Shown here one piece after another: positions 43,901 to 50,924 of a stretch of 64,000 bases of DNA (within the stretch, counting starts at the first letter, position 1; each line of letters starts with the position of its first letter). The translations under genes and the position numbers were made by a program. A model generated the notes under the pieces. It had not been told where the DNA came from. It was given only the letters and a program-made list of their open reading frames with translations, and did no database searches. The stretch is taken from contig NZ_VSFA01000018.1 in assembly GCF_008119785.1 (NCBI RefSeq), positions 1 to 64,000 of the forward strand, written 5' to 3'. Source of the stretch: Micromonospora sp. MP36. Lineage in GTDB: Bacteria; Actinomycetota; Actinomycetes; Mycobacteriales; Micromonosporaceae.

Positions 43901-43977
43901 ATCATGGACAGCGCGAGCGCGCCGACGATGGGTATCGCGAACAACCGTCCCCACCGGGGACGCCAGGTCACGTTCAT
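37966..43977 (-). CDS. Giant secreted protein: ThuA + PQQ-type sugar dehydrogenase + PKD + beta-sandwich modules
   Basis: The 2003-residue protein has a signal peptide (cleavage after Ala33). A ThuA domain (about 40-265) is followed by a glucose/sorbosone dehydrogenase beta-propeller (about 285-725) with PGHTGGGLAFGPDGNLYLSVGDD (His406 fits the catalytic His of soluble PQQ dehydrogenases) and FRNPFRFSIDP. Then come a PKD domain (about 735-815), a carbohydrate-binding-like region (about 840-1055) and an Ig-like domain (about 1060-1135). Three concanavalin/DUF1349-like modules (about 1140-1747) and two further Ig-like repeats precede a helical FIMAH-like C-terminus (about 1925-2003). It probably oxidises carbohydrate outside the cell. 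It is the last gene of the operon with the sugar transporter. Confidence 0.9.
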   Translation of the reverse strand: MNVTWRPRWGRLFAIPIVGALALSMISPSPAAAHPGEHGQAHVLIFTKTTQFRHTEAIEQGVPVLQAAFADAGITSQHTEDSSIFNDEDLAHFDALVMFQASGDPWTADQKAAMERYMKAGHGIVAIHNATDMRGNYAWWDNMIGTLMPGHAATGTSPGLPGTVRVEDHSHPSTSHLPQRWERADEWYNYALNVRGDAHVLATMDETTYNPGNNAMGYDHPISWCKPYDGGRAWMTGMGHFGAHYTGEPGLVQHIVGGVKWAAGMVEGDCGGTVWDQFERVPLDQNTSAPFAMDVAPDGRVFFTELVRGQIRVYDPRTRTTSTAITIPVYSGGEDGLLGIALDPKFAENGHLYVYYSPASTNDSDPANFVNRLSRLTVGPGSQIDRATEKVLLDVPARRLPDEPGHTGGGLAFGPDGNLYLSVGDDVNPHSEPSGGYAPLSERDGTFHDARATSANTNDLRGKLLRIRPEADGTYSIPAGNMFPPGTAKTRPEIYAMGFRNPFRFSIDPKTGAIGLADYSPDNSNDNPDRGPAGIAEWNLITEPGFYGWPLCMGNNEPFRDVDYRTNPVTVGAPFDCAHPINDSVRNTGLTELPAAKPAKMWYGYKRSSVPSVIPQGGGLAPMGGPFYQYDPNLQSDTKFPASYDGKPFFYEWSRNKMYSIIPNGQGGVEKVNPFLPQQQFLAPIDSKFGPDGSMYVLDWGGGFGRDNPNSGLYRVDYISGSRSPTAKISASPDSGQAPLQVRFDGSGSTDPENEQLRYEWDFTGDGSADSTESKPTFTYTTNGVYNARLTVTDPAGKTGTATVPITVGNTRPKVKFNQPPNGAFFDFGDEVSWDLSVSDPEDTQIDDADVVIQPAMGHDEHAHPADPLHGRTGKVVTALGGGHGEDMNVFYAIDGRYADSGGADGIPSLTGSDTTLMFPKQREAEFFDNSSNVTVGSSRDVEGHGNSIAGQNGAWASYDPVNLHNVDRLILRASAATAGKIELRRGKPDGELLGTAQVPATSGGGYVDIPIEVSDPGETFTLYAVFPGAGERRLNFIEADGKGVSPTSKPKVAVTSPTPADKLEPGEIQVTAAASDAENTITKVEFFVDGTSIGVDTTAPYAMKWNASTEKRYQLTAVATNDKGYHAKSRVVQVEVGDLYGAWQTYSNATAAFDRPDRDTWIINAGGENMWQGTDQYGSVYLPAAAGDTWTATVKIDSQTNTNNSAKAGLIVRNDITQPGRSPGYAAMTMRAGLGFEWLRDTDGNGQLDASTGASNTSYPSWVRIVRDGGKYYGYWSKDGKSFTLVGDPVTLPGAAGPQDIGLAVTAHNASATSEVKFTGFTLVDKAIHPAPPETAPGCAIRGSDTFDGDTLNTNRWTTVRNAPNLPVRVTGGGLVLPVTNGDINEGTTGPISYAGQRAKVGPWTITTKVTIPHDREWQHAGLLMHGTDNDYVKLAFTRASSGGRIMEFQTEAGGTRTWHANVNLPADFPSTAHLRLVSDGQKLTAAYSADGQTWTALAGSANIIPNATVGPMAAGDTGTARVNAVFDHFTITPDGTDDGVRAPSDEFDGNAVDGCRWNATVRYDSAKAAVSGGALRIETQPGDINGTNNDSPRNFILQKIPADVAAGDWTIETRLTPAMLHKWQLAGFLVYNNDDNYVKFDVVANNNAGTPTNLRAELVSERNAQFGNGGNRSIDIADSTESGWYHLRLSRSGNTYSAQISDGGGNWTSLGQPVTNDAVMTSFGLMALGPEQAQPVTVAFDYFRVLDTTAPNLTVSVDPAQPNGKRGWYTSPVTVTASASDDRGGPVRIEFVEGDGAWIEYREPIQVTEDGRWELRLRAIDEAGNISPLKAVSLAVDTTGPVVTVDGVANGGKYELGRSLPIAATARDAASGVDSVALRLDGVAIESGTGAEPTAGEHKLTVVATDLAGNATEESVSFEIVATYDNAQALVRRYQADGLISEDLADHLFGQLQAAKSTAAAGRPDQAKAALDRYAAAARTATDESARTQLLAAGAYLKARL

Positions 43978-44076
43978 GAGATGCGGAACCTCTCTGGGAC
44001 GCGAGGAACTACTGGGGTGGTCATGACCGTGCGGCGTGCCGGCGCCGTCGGACTGGCGTGGAGTTGGCGGTCCGTT

Positions 44077-44928
44077 CTAGGGCATCACCGCCCGCAGGAA
44101 CTTCAGGCCGTCCACGGCGATGGCGTCCTGAGTCGCGGCGAGCGGGCGCCAGATGGAGGCGGCGGTCGCGATCGTCGCGTTCTCCGCGGTGAACGACTCG
44201 ATGCACAGCGGGCCGGCGTAGCCCGCCTCGTCGATCGCGGCGAGGATCGCGGGCCAGTCCAGGTGGTCGGCGCCGGGCGTGCCGCGGTCGTTGCCGCAGA
44301 CCTGGACGTGCGCGATCCGGCCGGCGGCCGAGCGGATCGCCGCGGGGATGTCCGTCTCCTCGATGTTCTGGTGGTAGAGGTCGAGCGCGACCCCGCAGTG
44401 GGGCAGGTCACCGATCGCGTCGAGGGTCTGGCCGATGGTGTTGAGCAGGCTCGTCTCGTAGCGGTTGAGCGGTTCGACGGCCACCGTGACGCCGGCCGCA
44501 CCCGCATACTCCACGACGGGGGCGAGGTTGTCCCGCAGCTGCGTGTAGGCCACGGCCCGCTCGGCCGGTGACAGCCGCCAGGTCCGGCCGACCGAGGCGT
44601 ACGCGGGCCCGGCGATCACCGGCGACCCGACCGTCGCGGCGGCGTCCACCACACCGCACAGGTATTCCTGTGTGGACCGGATGGTGGCGGAGTCCGCCGC
44701 GACCAGCTCACGTCCGGGTGGCATCACGAGGCAGACGGTGGCGCCGAGGCCGTGGTCGGCGAGAACTTGGGCGGCCCGTTTCGGCTCCCAGTCGCCCGGG
44801 TTCTCCACCGGGAGCTCCAGCACGTCGAAGCCCCACCCCGCGACCTTGGCCGCGAGGGCGGCCAAGGTCGCGTCGGTCAGCGGCGAGGTCCACACCCAGG
44901 TGTTGACCCCGAGCGGCGCTCTGCTCAC
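44077..44928 (-). CDS. Xylose-isomerase-like TIM barrel (sugar epimerase/isomerase family)
   Basis: The 283-residue TIM barrel belongs to the sugar phosphate isomerase/epimerase (AP endonuclease 2) superfamily. Metal ligands are visible in VAVEPLNRYE, GVALDLYHQN, HVQVCGNDRG and CIESF, the layout of D-tagatose 3-epimerase-like enzymes. Other members are 3-keto-glycoside lyases or hydroxypyruvate isomerases. The GTG at 44928 overlaps the upstream stop (GTGA). Located between the binding protein and the ThuA/dehydrogenase gene, it probably acts on the imported oxidised sugar. Confidence 0.87.
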   Translation of the reverse strand: MSRAPLGVNTWVWTSPLTDATLAALAAKVAGWGFDVLELPVENPGDWEPKRAAQVLADHGLGATVCLVMPPGRELVAADSATIRSTQEYLCGVVDAAATVGSPVIAGPAYASVGRTWRLSPAERAVAYTQLRDNLAPVVEYAGAAGVTVAVEPLNRYETSLLNTIGQTLDAIGDLPHCGVALDLYHQNIEETDIPAAIRSAAGRIAHVQVCGNDRGTPGADHLDWPAILAAIDEAGYAGPLCIESFTAENATIATAASIWRPLAATQDAIAVDGLKFLRAVMP

Positions 44929-46100
44929 TTCCACGGCACCGGGTAGCCCGGCATGCCCTCACAGCCGCACATTGCGTAGTGCAGGGGCGGCATGTCCTGC
45001 TTGACGTAGTCCTTGACCTTGTCGTCGGTGATCCGCGGCTGCGGCAGCACCCACTCCTTCGGCACCTGCTCGCCCTTGAGGATCTTCAGCGCGGCGATGA
45101 TCGGCGTACGCCACTGGTAGGTGGGGTAGGTCGGCGCGACCGCGGTCAGGTTCTCGTCGACCCACAGCCGCAGGAAGTCCTGCTGGTCCTCGCCGACGAT
45201 GGCGGGCACGTCGACCCCGGCGTCCTGGAACGCCTCGGCCGCGGCGACGGCGGTCGCGCCGGCGTCCATCCACACACCGTCGATGCGGCCCTCGCGCTGG
45301 ATGTAGTCGGCCACGATGCTCTTGGTCTTCGCCGCGTCGCCGTCGGTGAACTCCACACCGACCACCTTGAGCTCGCTGCCGGTGAAGATCTCGTTGGCGG
45401 CCGCCCAGCGCTGCTCGAGCACGTCCACGCCGGGCAGGATGCGCAGGGCGAGAACCTTGCCGCCCGGCTTGACCTTCTCCTTCAGGAACTCCGCGCCGTC
45501 CGCGCCGAAGGCGAAGCCGCCGATGGGGTGGATGAAGGTGACCGGGCAGCTGGTGTTGACGCCCCGGTCGAACACGATCACGGGCACGCCGGTCTGGCAC
45601 GCCTGCTCGACCGCCGGCGTCAACGTGGCCGTGGTGTTCGGCGAGATGATGATCGCGGAACAGTTCTTGCCGGACAGCGACTGGATGTCGCTGATCTGCT
45701 TGTCGTCCTTGGCCTCCGCGTCCAGCACGGTGAACGTGGTGATCTCCGGGTGCAGCTTCACCTCCTGCTGCATGGTCTTGAAGCCCACCTGCCGCCACGG
45801 GTTGTTCACCGCGGCGTTGGAGAAGCAGAGGGTGTACTTCCCGCCGGGCTTGGCGAACTTCGCGGTGTCGACCATTTCCGGCTCGAGCATCTGCTCCCAC
45901 GGCTTGCCGTCCGGCCCTTGCGGCGTGGCGCTGCGGAACTTCAGCTGGCGGTCATACTCCGTCTGGTCGAAGAACTTGGACTTGGTCGCGTCCGAACTGG
46001 GTGATCCACCGGCGCTGGCCTGGTCGTCGGGCAGGTCGCTCGAGCACCCGGCGAGCGCCAGCACGCCCGCCGCGACCACCAGGGCCCATCTCTTGGTCAT
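44925..46100 (-). CDS. Sugar ABC transporter substrate-binding lipoprotein
   Basis: The 391-residue type I periplasmic-binding-like lipoprotein has a lipobox LALAGC. The fold is seen in YTLCFSNAAVNNPWRQVGFKTMQQEV, SAIIISPNTTATLTPAVEQAC and IDGVWMDAGATAVAAAEAFQDAG. A C-terminal pair of cysteines (MCGCEG) may form a disulfide. Compared with the YtfQ-like protein at 8858 it is longer, with an N-terminal extension of about 60 residues, so the ligand probably differs. AAGGAG precedes the ATG. Confidence 0.9.
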   Translation of the reverse strand: MTKRWALVVAAGVLALAGCSSDLPDDQASAGGSPSSDATKSKFFDQTEYDRQLKFRSATPQGPDGKPWEQMLEPEMVDTAKFAKPGGKYTLCFSNAAVNNPWRQVGFKTMQQEVKLHPEITTFTVLDAEAKDDKQISDIQSLSGKNCSAIIISPNTTATLTPAVEQACQTGVPVIVFDRGVNTSCPVTFIHPIGGFAFGADGAEFLKEKVKPGGKVLALRILPGVDVLEQRWAAANEIFTGSELKVVGVEFTDGDAAKTKSIVADYIQREGRIDGVWMDAGATAVAAAEAFQDAGVDVPAIVGEDQQDFLRLWVDENLTAVAPTYPTYQWRTPIIAALKILKGEQVPKEWVLPQPRITDDKVKDYVKQDMPPLHYAMCGCEGMPGYPVPWK

Positions 46101-46132
46101 TATCGTTGATCTCCTTACTAACCTTGGGGACT

Positions 46133-47146
46133 TCAGGAGGCGGCGGGTTGCGCAGGTCGCGCGCTGTCCCGCTGCTGCGGCCACCACCGCAACCGCTGCC
46201 GTACGCCGTTGCCGAGGGAGGCGTAGGCGACGGCGGCGATGATGATCACGCCCTGCACGGCCGATTCGAGGGCGCCGCTCACGCCGAGCAGGTTCAGCAG
46301 CGTGAACAGGGCCTCCAGCGACAGCGCGCCGGCGGCGGCCGCGACGACCGAGCCGCGACCACCGCCGAGGAGCACGCCGCCCAGCACGACGGCGGTGATC
46401 GCCCGGAACTCCAGGCCGTCGCCGACCTGTGCGGAGACGCCGGCGAACCCGCCGAGCAGGATCGCGGCGACCGCGGCGAGCAGTCCGGACAGGACGAACG
46501 CGAGCAACCGGAGCCGGTCGACCTGGCCGCCGGACAACCGCACGGCGGCCTCGTTGTCGCCGACGGCGACCAGCGCCCGGCCGGTGCCGCCGCGCATGAA
46601 CAGCGCCGCGGCCAGCAGGATCCCCAGCAGGATGAGCACCGACCACGGGACCTCGCCGAGCGCCGGGACATCCACGGCCCCGCGCCCGAACGTCCGGAAC
46701 CCGGCGGACAGCGCGCCGCGTGGGGCGCCACCGGTCCACAGGAAGATCGCGCCGTCGAGCACGAGCAGCATGCCGAGCGTGACGATGAACGACGGCACCA
46801 GAAGCTTCGTGGTGATCAGCCCGTTGACCAGGCCGACCAGCAGGCCGAAGGCGAGCACGAGCAGGATCACCCGTGCCGTCGCGGACTCACTGCCGTTGAT
46901 CAGCCGGGCCGCGATGACCACCCCGGCGGTCACCAGCGCGCCAACCGACAGGTCGAAGCCGCCGGAGACGATGACGAAGTACTGCCCGATCGCGAGGATC
47001 ATCAGCGGCGCGGCCCGCTTGAGCAGCGCCAGGTAGCCGGACGGCTCGTCGTAGGCCGGGCCGGCGACCGCGAGGCCGATGAGCAGCAGGAGCAGGACGA
47101 CGAGCACCGGCGCGGTGCCCTCGGCCAGGCGGGGACGCCAGGTCAT
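46133..47146 (-). CDS. Sugar ABC transporter permease
   Basis: The 337-residue RbsC-type permease has about ten hydrophobic segments. Family motifs include YFVIVSGGFDLSVGALV near residue 60, AVGDNEAAVRLSGGQ and AVVLGGVLLGGGRGS. Its ATG overlaps the stop of the upstream permease (ATGA), and GGGAGG is present. It forms a heterodimeric channel with that permease, as expected when two different permease genes are adjacent. Confidence 0.9.
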   Translation of the reverse strand: MTWRPRLAEGTAPVLVVLLLLLIGLAVAGPAYDEPSGYLALLKRAAPLMILAIGQYFVIVSGGFDLSVGALVTAGVVIAARLINGSESATARVILLVLAFGLLVGLVNGLITTKLLVPSFIVTLGMLLVLDGAIFLWTGGAPRGALSAGFRTFGRGAVDVPALGEVPWSVLILLGILLAAALFMRGGTGRALVAVGDNEAAVRLSGGQVDRLRLLAFVLSGLLAAVAAILLGGFAGVSAQVGDGLEFRAITAVVLGGVLLGGGRGSVVAAAAGALSLEALFTLLNLLGVSGALESAVQGVIIIAAVAYASLGNGVRQRLRWWPQQRDSARPAQPAAS

Positions 47147-48168
47147 GCCAACCTCCCAGGGGCGCGGTTCGCGATCATGCGCCGGGCATAGAGCGCGACC
47201 GCGGTCACGAGTACGACACCGCGCACCACGTCCTTGAAGAACGGGTCGACCTCGAGGTCATCGAAGATCGTGTCCAGCGTGGCGAGGATGAGGACGCCGC
47301 CGATGGTGCCCACGACGCCGCCCCGGCCACCGGCGAGCAGCGTCCCGCCGAGCACGACGGCGGCGATCGATTCCAGGTCGTACCCCGCGTCGGTGCCGAC
47401 GTACGGGGCGCCCGACCCGAGCCGGCTGGCGAGGTAGATCCCGGTCAGGCCGGCGGCGACCGAGCACAGCACGTGCGCGGTAACGATGACCCGGCGGGTG
47501 GGCACCCCGGACAGCCGGGCCACCTCGATGTCACCGCCGACGGCGTACATGTGGTAGCCGGGGCGGGTCCGCGACAGGTACCACCAGGCCAGTGCGGCGG
47601 CGGCCAGCATGAGCAGCGCGGCGACCGGCACCGGCCCGATCCGGTCGTAGCCGAGGTGCTGGAAGCCGCGCGGCACGTCGCCGGCCGGGCCGGTGTAGTT
47701 GTCCTCGAGGTAGCCGCGCAGGATCAGCGCCACGCCGAGCGTCGCGATGAACGCGTTGGCCTTGAGGACGGTGATGACCAGCCCGTTGACCAGGCCGACC
47801 CCGGCGGCCACGGCAAGCGCGAGCAGCACGCCGGGCACGACCATGCCGTCCCGCCCGGCCATCGTCTCCGCCGCGATCAGCGACGTGAGGCCGACCAGGT
47901 AGGCGACGGACAGGTCGAGGGACCCGGTGAGGATCACCATCGTCTGTCCGATCGCTACCAGGCCGAGCGCGGTGGCCCGGGTGAGAATGTTGAGAATGCC
48001 GCCCTGGTCGAGCAGGACCTCGCCGCGCAGCCCGACGAGCACGCTGCCGACGACGAGCAGGGCGACGAGCGCGAGGTAGACGATGACGGTGGGCGTGAGC
48101 CGCCGGCGGACGACCAACCGGGTGGCCTTCTGCCCGACCGGGATCGCTTTCTCCTGCAGAGTGCTCAC
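47143..48168 (-). CDS. Sugar ABC transporter permease
   Basis: The 341-residue RbsC-type permease has IGQTMVILTGSLDLSVAYLVGL near residue 75, MYAVGGDIEVARLSGVPTRRV and AVVLGGTLLAGGRGGVVG. The polar N-terminus (about 20 residues) is cytoplasmic. The GTG start overlaps the ATPase stop (GTGA). It pairs with the next permease and the two-domain ATPase. Confidence 0.9.
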   Translation of the reverse strand: MSTLQEKAIPVGQKATRLVVRRRLTPTVIVYLALVALLVVGSVLVGLRGEVLLDQGGILNILTRATALGLVAIGQTMVILTGSLDLSVAYLVGLTSLIAAETMAGRDGMVVPGVLLALAVAAGVGLVNGLVITVLKANAFIATLGVALILRGYLEDNYTGPAGDVPRGFQHLGYDRIGPVPVAALLMLAAAALAWWYLSRTRPGYHMYAVGGDIEVARLSGVPTRRVIVTAHVLCSVAAGLTGIYLASRLGSGAPYVGTDAGYDLESIAAVVLGGTLLAGGRGGVVGTIGGVLILATLDTIFDDLEVDPFFKDVVRGVVLVTAVALYARRMIANRAPGRLA

Positions 48169-49667
48169 GCCGCCTCACCGATCCCGTGCCCGGTGGCCAG
48201 CGCCATCACAGCCCCCTCACTCGCGCTGGCGGGCAGCTCACCGGCCAGCGCACCGTCGTGCATGACGAGGATCCGGTCGCTCATCCCGATCAGCTCGGGG
48301 AGCTCCGAGGAGATCATCAGGACCGCCACACCGCGCCTCGCGAGGTCGCGCAGCAGCTCGTGCACGGCCCGCTTCGCGCCGACGTCGATGCCGCGCGTCG
48401 GCTCGTCGACCACCAGCACCCTGGGCTCGACCGCCAGCCACTTGGCGAGCACGACCTTCTGCTGGTTGCCGCCGGACAGGAAGCGCACCTCCTGGTGCTC
48501 GCCGCGGGCCACCACGGTGACCAGGTCGAGCAGCGCCGGCACGTCCGACCGCGCGCGGGAACGCCCGCCGCGTAGCGCGGCGCGGCGCACCAGCAACGTG
48601 TTGTCGCGCACGGACTGGCGGAGCGCCAACCCGTCCCCCTTGCGGTCCTCGGTGACCAGCGCGATCCCGAGACGCACGGCGGTGCGGGGCCGGGTCACCC
48701 GCCGCGCCACGCCGTCCACCTCCAACACGCCGCGGGTGAACGGCTCGACGCCGAACACCGCGCGCGCGACGGCCGAGCGCCCGGACCCTTGCAGCCCGGC
48801 CAGCCCGACGATCTCCCCGGCGCGCACCTCGAGGTTCAGCTCGCGGAGGCGCTGGTTGCCGGCGCCCCTCAAGGAGAGCCGGACCGGCCCGAGGTCGTCG
48901 GGGGCGGCCCGGTCCGGGTAGTACTCGCCCAGGTCGCGGCCCACCATGTGCCGGACCAGGTCCTCCGAGGTCAGCTCGCCGGTCGGGGCGCAGGTGACGA
49001 ACTGGCCGTCCTTGAGCACGGTGATCCGGTCGGACAGGTCGAACACCTCGCGCATCCGGTGCGAGACGTAGAGGATCGCGATGCCTCGTTCCCGCAGCCG
49101 GCGCACCAGGTCGTAGAGCAGCTCGACCTCGTGATCGGCGAGCGCGGCGGTCGGCTCGTCCATGCCCAGCACCCGAGCGTCGGTCGACAGCGCCTTGACG
49201 ATCTCTACGACCTGCCGCTGCGCGACCGACAGGGACGACACGGTGTCGGTCGGATCGATCCCGTCCTCGCCGAGCCAGTCCAGCAGCTCGCGGGTGTCGG
49301 CCACCATGCGCCGCCGGTCGACCTGCATCCGCCGCACGGGTTCCCGGCCGAGGTAGACGTTCTCGGCGACGGTGCGATGCGGCAGCAGGGTGAACTCCTG
49401 GTGGATGATCGCGATGCCGGCCCGCTGCGCGTCGGTGGGGCTGGCGAAGGACATCTCGGCGCCGTCGACCTCGATGGTTCCGCCGTCTGGCCGGTGCACC
49501 CCGGCCAGCACCTTGAGCAGCGTGGACTTGCCCGCGCCGTTCTCGCCCATCACGGCGTGCACCTCGCCGCCCCGCAGTTCCAGGTCCACCCCGCGCAGCA
49601 CCGGCACACCGAGGAACGATTTGCTGATCCCGGTCAGCCGCACGCTCGTCGTGGTGCGAGGCGTCAT
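48165..49667 (-). CDS. Sugar ABC transporter ATP-binding protein (double ATPase)
   Basis: The 500-residue protein has tandem ABC domains: Walker A GENGAGKST (about residue 40) and LGMDEPTAAL in domain 1; degenerate GLQGSGRSA, FLSGGNQQKVVLAKWL and VLVVDEPTRGID in domain 2. It is less similar to the two YtfR-like ATPases than they are to each other, so this is a separate transporter. The ATG at 49667 overlaps the oxidoreductase stop (ATGA). Confidence 0.93.
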   Translation of the reverse strand: MTPRTTTSVRLTGISKSFLGVPVLRGVDLELRGGEVHAVMGENGAGKSTLLKVLAGVHRPDGGTIEVDGAEMSFASPTDAQRAGIAIIHQEFTLLPHRTVAENVYLGREPVRRMQVDRRRMVADTRELLDWLGEDGIDPTDTVSSLSVAQRQVVEIVKALSTDARVLGMDEPTAALADHEVELLYDLVRRLRERGIAILYVSHRMREVFDLSDRITVLKDGQFVTCAPTGELTSEDLVRHMVGRDLGEYYPDRAAPDDLGPVRLSLRGAGNQRLRELNLEVRAGEIVGLAGLQGSGRSAVARAVFGVEPFTRGVLEVDGVARRVTRPRTAVRLGIALVTEDRKGDGLALRQSVRDNTLLVRRAALRGGRSRARSDVPALLDLVTVVARGEHQEVRFLSGGNQQKVVLAKWLAVEPRVLVVDEPTRGIDVGAKRAVHELLRDLARRGVAVLMISSELPELIGMSDRILVMHDGALAGELPASASEGAVMALATGHGIGEAA

Positions 49668-50791
49668 GCCGGCACCTCGGTCCACGCGCCGTCCGCGGCT
49701 GCGGAGGCCAGCACCGCGTCGGTGATCCGTACGGCGCGTAGGCCGTCCGCGAACGTGGGCAGGCCGTCCGGGATGCCCTCGCCGCGCACCGCCCGGTAGG
49801 TGTCGGCGACGAACGCATCGAAGCAGTCCTGGTAGCCCTGCGCGTGCCCGGCGGGCAGCCGTACGTAGCGCGCGGCGGAAGGGTGCAGCCGGCCCGGGTC
49901 ACGCAACAGGGTCTGGCCGCCCTCACGCCGGCCGACCCACAGCCGCTCCGGGTCCTCCTGGTCGAAGCCGAAGCTCGCCTCGGTGCCGGAAAGCTCCAGG
50001 TGCAGCCGGTTCTTACGGCCGGCAGCGACCTGCGACACCACCAGCGTGCCGACCATGCCGGCGGCGGTGGTGAAGTGCACGGCGGCGAGGTCCTCGGTGG
50101 GCTGCCCGGTCCTGCCGGCCCGCTCGTGCACCACAGCGGTGCGCGCGGACAGCCGGGCGATCCGGTCGCGGGTGACGAACTCGAAAAGGTCGCACCAGTG
50201 CGAGCCGATGTCGGCGAACGCTCGCGACGGCCCGCCGAGCGCGGCGTCGACCCGCCAGTCGTCGTCGGACGGGCGGGACAGCCAGTCCTGGAGGTAGCCG
50301 CCGGTCACGCTGCCGATGACGCCCGCCTCGCCCGCGGCCAGCCGGGCCCGCATCTCGCGCACCATGGGGTGGAAGCGGTAGACGAACGGCACCGTGGCCA
50401 CCCGATCGCCGGCCGCCGCCATCAGCGCCACCGCCTCATCGCTGCCCGTGGCGAGCGGCTTTTCGCAGATGACGTGCACGCCGGCGGCGAGCGCGGCGGC
50501 GGCAACGGCGGCGTGCGACGCGTTAGGTGTGCACACGTGAAGCACGTCGATATTGGCGGCGTCGAGCAGGGCCGCCAGGTCCGGGTAGCCCTCGTCCGCG
50601 CCGACGGCGCGAGCCGCGGCGGCGGCGCGCTCGGGGCGCGACGCCACGGCGGCCACGACGCTGCCCCCCGCGCGCCGGGCGGCCTCCGCGTGCACCTGCC
50701 CCATGAACCCCGCGCCGACGACCGCCACGCGCGGCGCCTGGCGCTCGGATTCGAGGCCACCAGACGCCCTTATGACATCGGTCACAGACAT
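49664..50791 (-). CDS. Gfo/Idh/MocA family oxidoreductase
   Basis: The 375-residue protein has an N-terminal NAD(P) Rossmann fold (VAVVGAGFMGQVHAEAARRAGG), the family motif ICEKPLAT, and a C-terminal alpha/beta domain with DIGSHWCDLFEF carrying the catalytic His. Members oxidise or reduce sugars, often at C3 (ThuB, inositol dehydrogenase, glucose-3-dehydrogenases). The ATG at 50791 is preferred; it has no strong ribosome binding site but lies only about 18 bases after the predicted transcript start. An operator-like repeat lies inside its first codons. It is the first gene of the operon. Confidence 0.88.
   Translation of the reverse strand: MSVTDVIRASGGLESERQAPRVAVVGAGFMGQVHAEAARRAGGSVVAAVASRPERAAAAARAVGADEGYPDLAALLDAANIDVLHVCTPNASHAAVAAAALAAGVHVICEKPLATGSDEAVALMAAAGDRVATVPFVYRFHPMVREMRARLAAGEAGVIGSVTGGYLQDWLSRPSDDDWRVDAALGGPSRAFADIGSHWCDLFEFVTRDRIARLSARTAVVHERAGRTGQPTEDLAAVHFTTAAGMVGTLVVSQVAAGRKNRLHLELSGTEASFGFDQEDPERLWVGRREGGQTLLRDPGRLHPSAARYVRLPAGHAQGYQDCFDAFVADTYRAVRGEGIPDGLPTFADGLRAVRITDAVLASAAADGAWTEVPA
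50769..50784. promoter_or_regulatory. Operator-like repeat O1
   Basis: CTTATGACATCGGTCA, with inverted TGAC/GTCA half-sites. It lies within the first codons of the oxidoreductase gene, exactly 42 bp from O2, about four helical turns. Confidence 0.55.
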
Positions 50792-50810
50792 GTGACGACG
50801 GTAGCGTCCA

Positions 50811-50826
50811 CTTATGACGATAGTCA
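50811..50826. promoter_or_regulatory. Operator-like repeat O2 over the promoter
   Basis: CTTATGACGATAGTCA matches O1 at 13 of 16 positions, including both TGAC/GTCA half-sites. It covers the predicted -10 box and start site of the operon, the position expected for repression by the divergent ROK protein. Confidence 0.6.
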
Positions 50827-50845
50827 ATCAAAAGATGCGCCTCAA
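50817..50845 (-). promoter_or_regulatory. Promoter of the oxidoreductase/ABC operon
   Basis: On the minus strand TTGAGG (50845-50840) and TATCGT (50822-50817) are 17 bases apart. Transcription would start near 50809, giving a leader of about 18 bases. Confidence 0.6.
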
Positions 50846-50924
50846 TCATCCATAGTGGCATGATCAACATCTCAAGGCTTCCTGTCGCGCGCCGTAACCC
50901 GTCCCGCTTCGCTTTAATTGAGGG

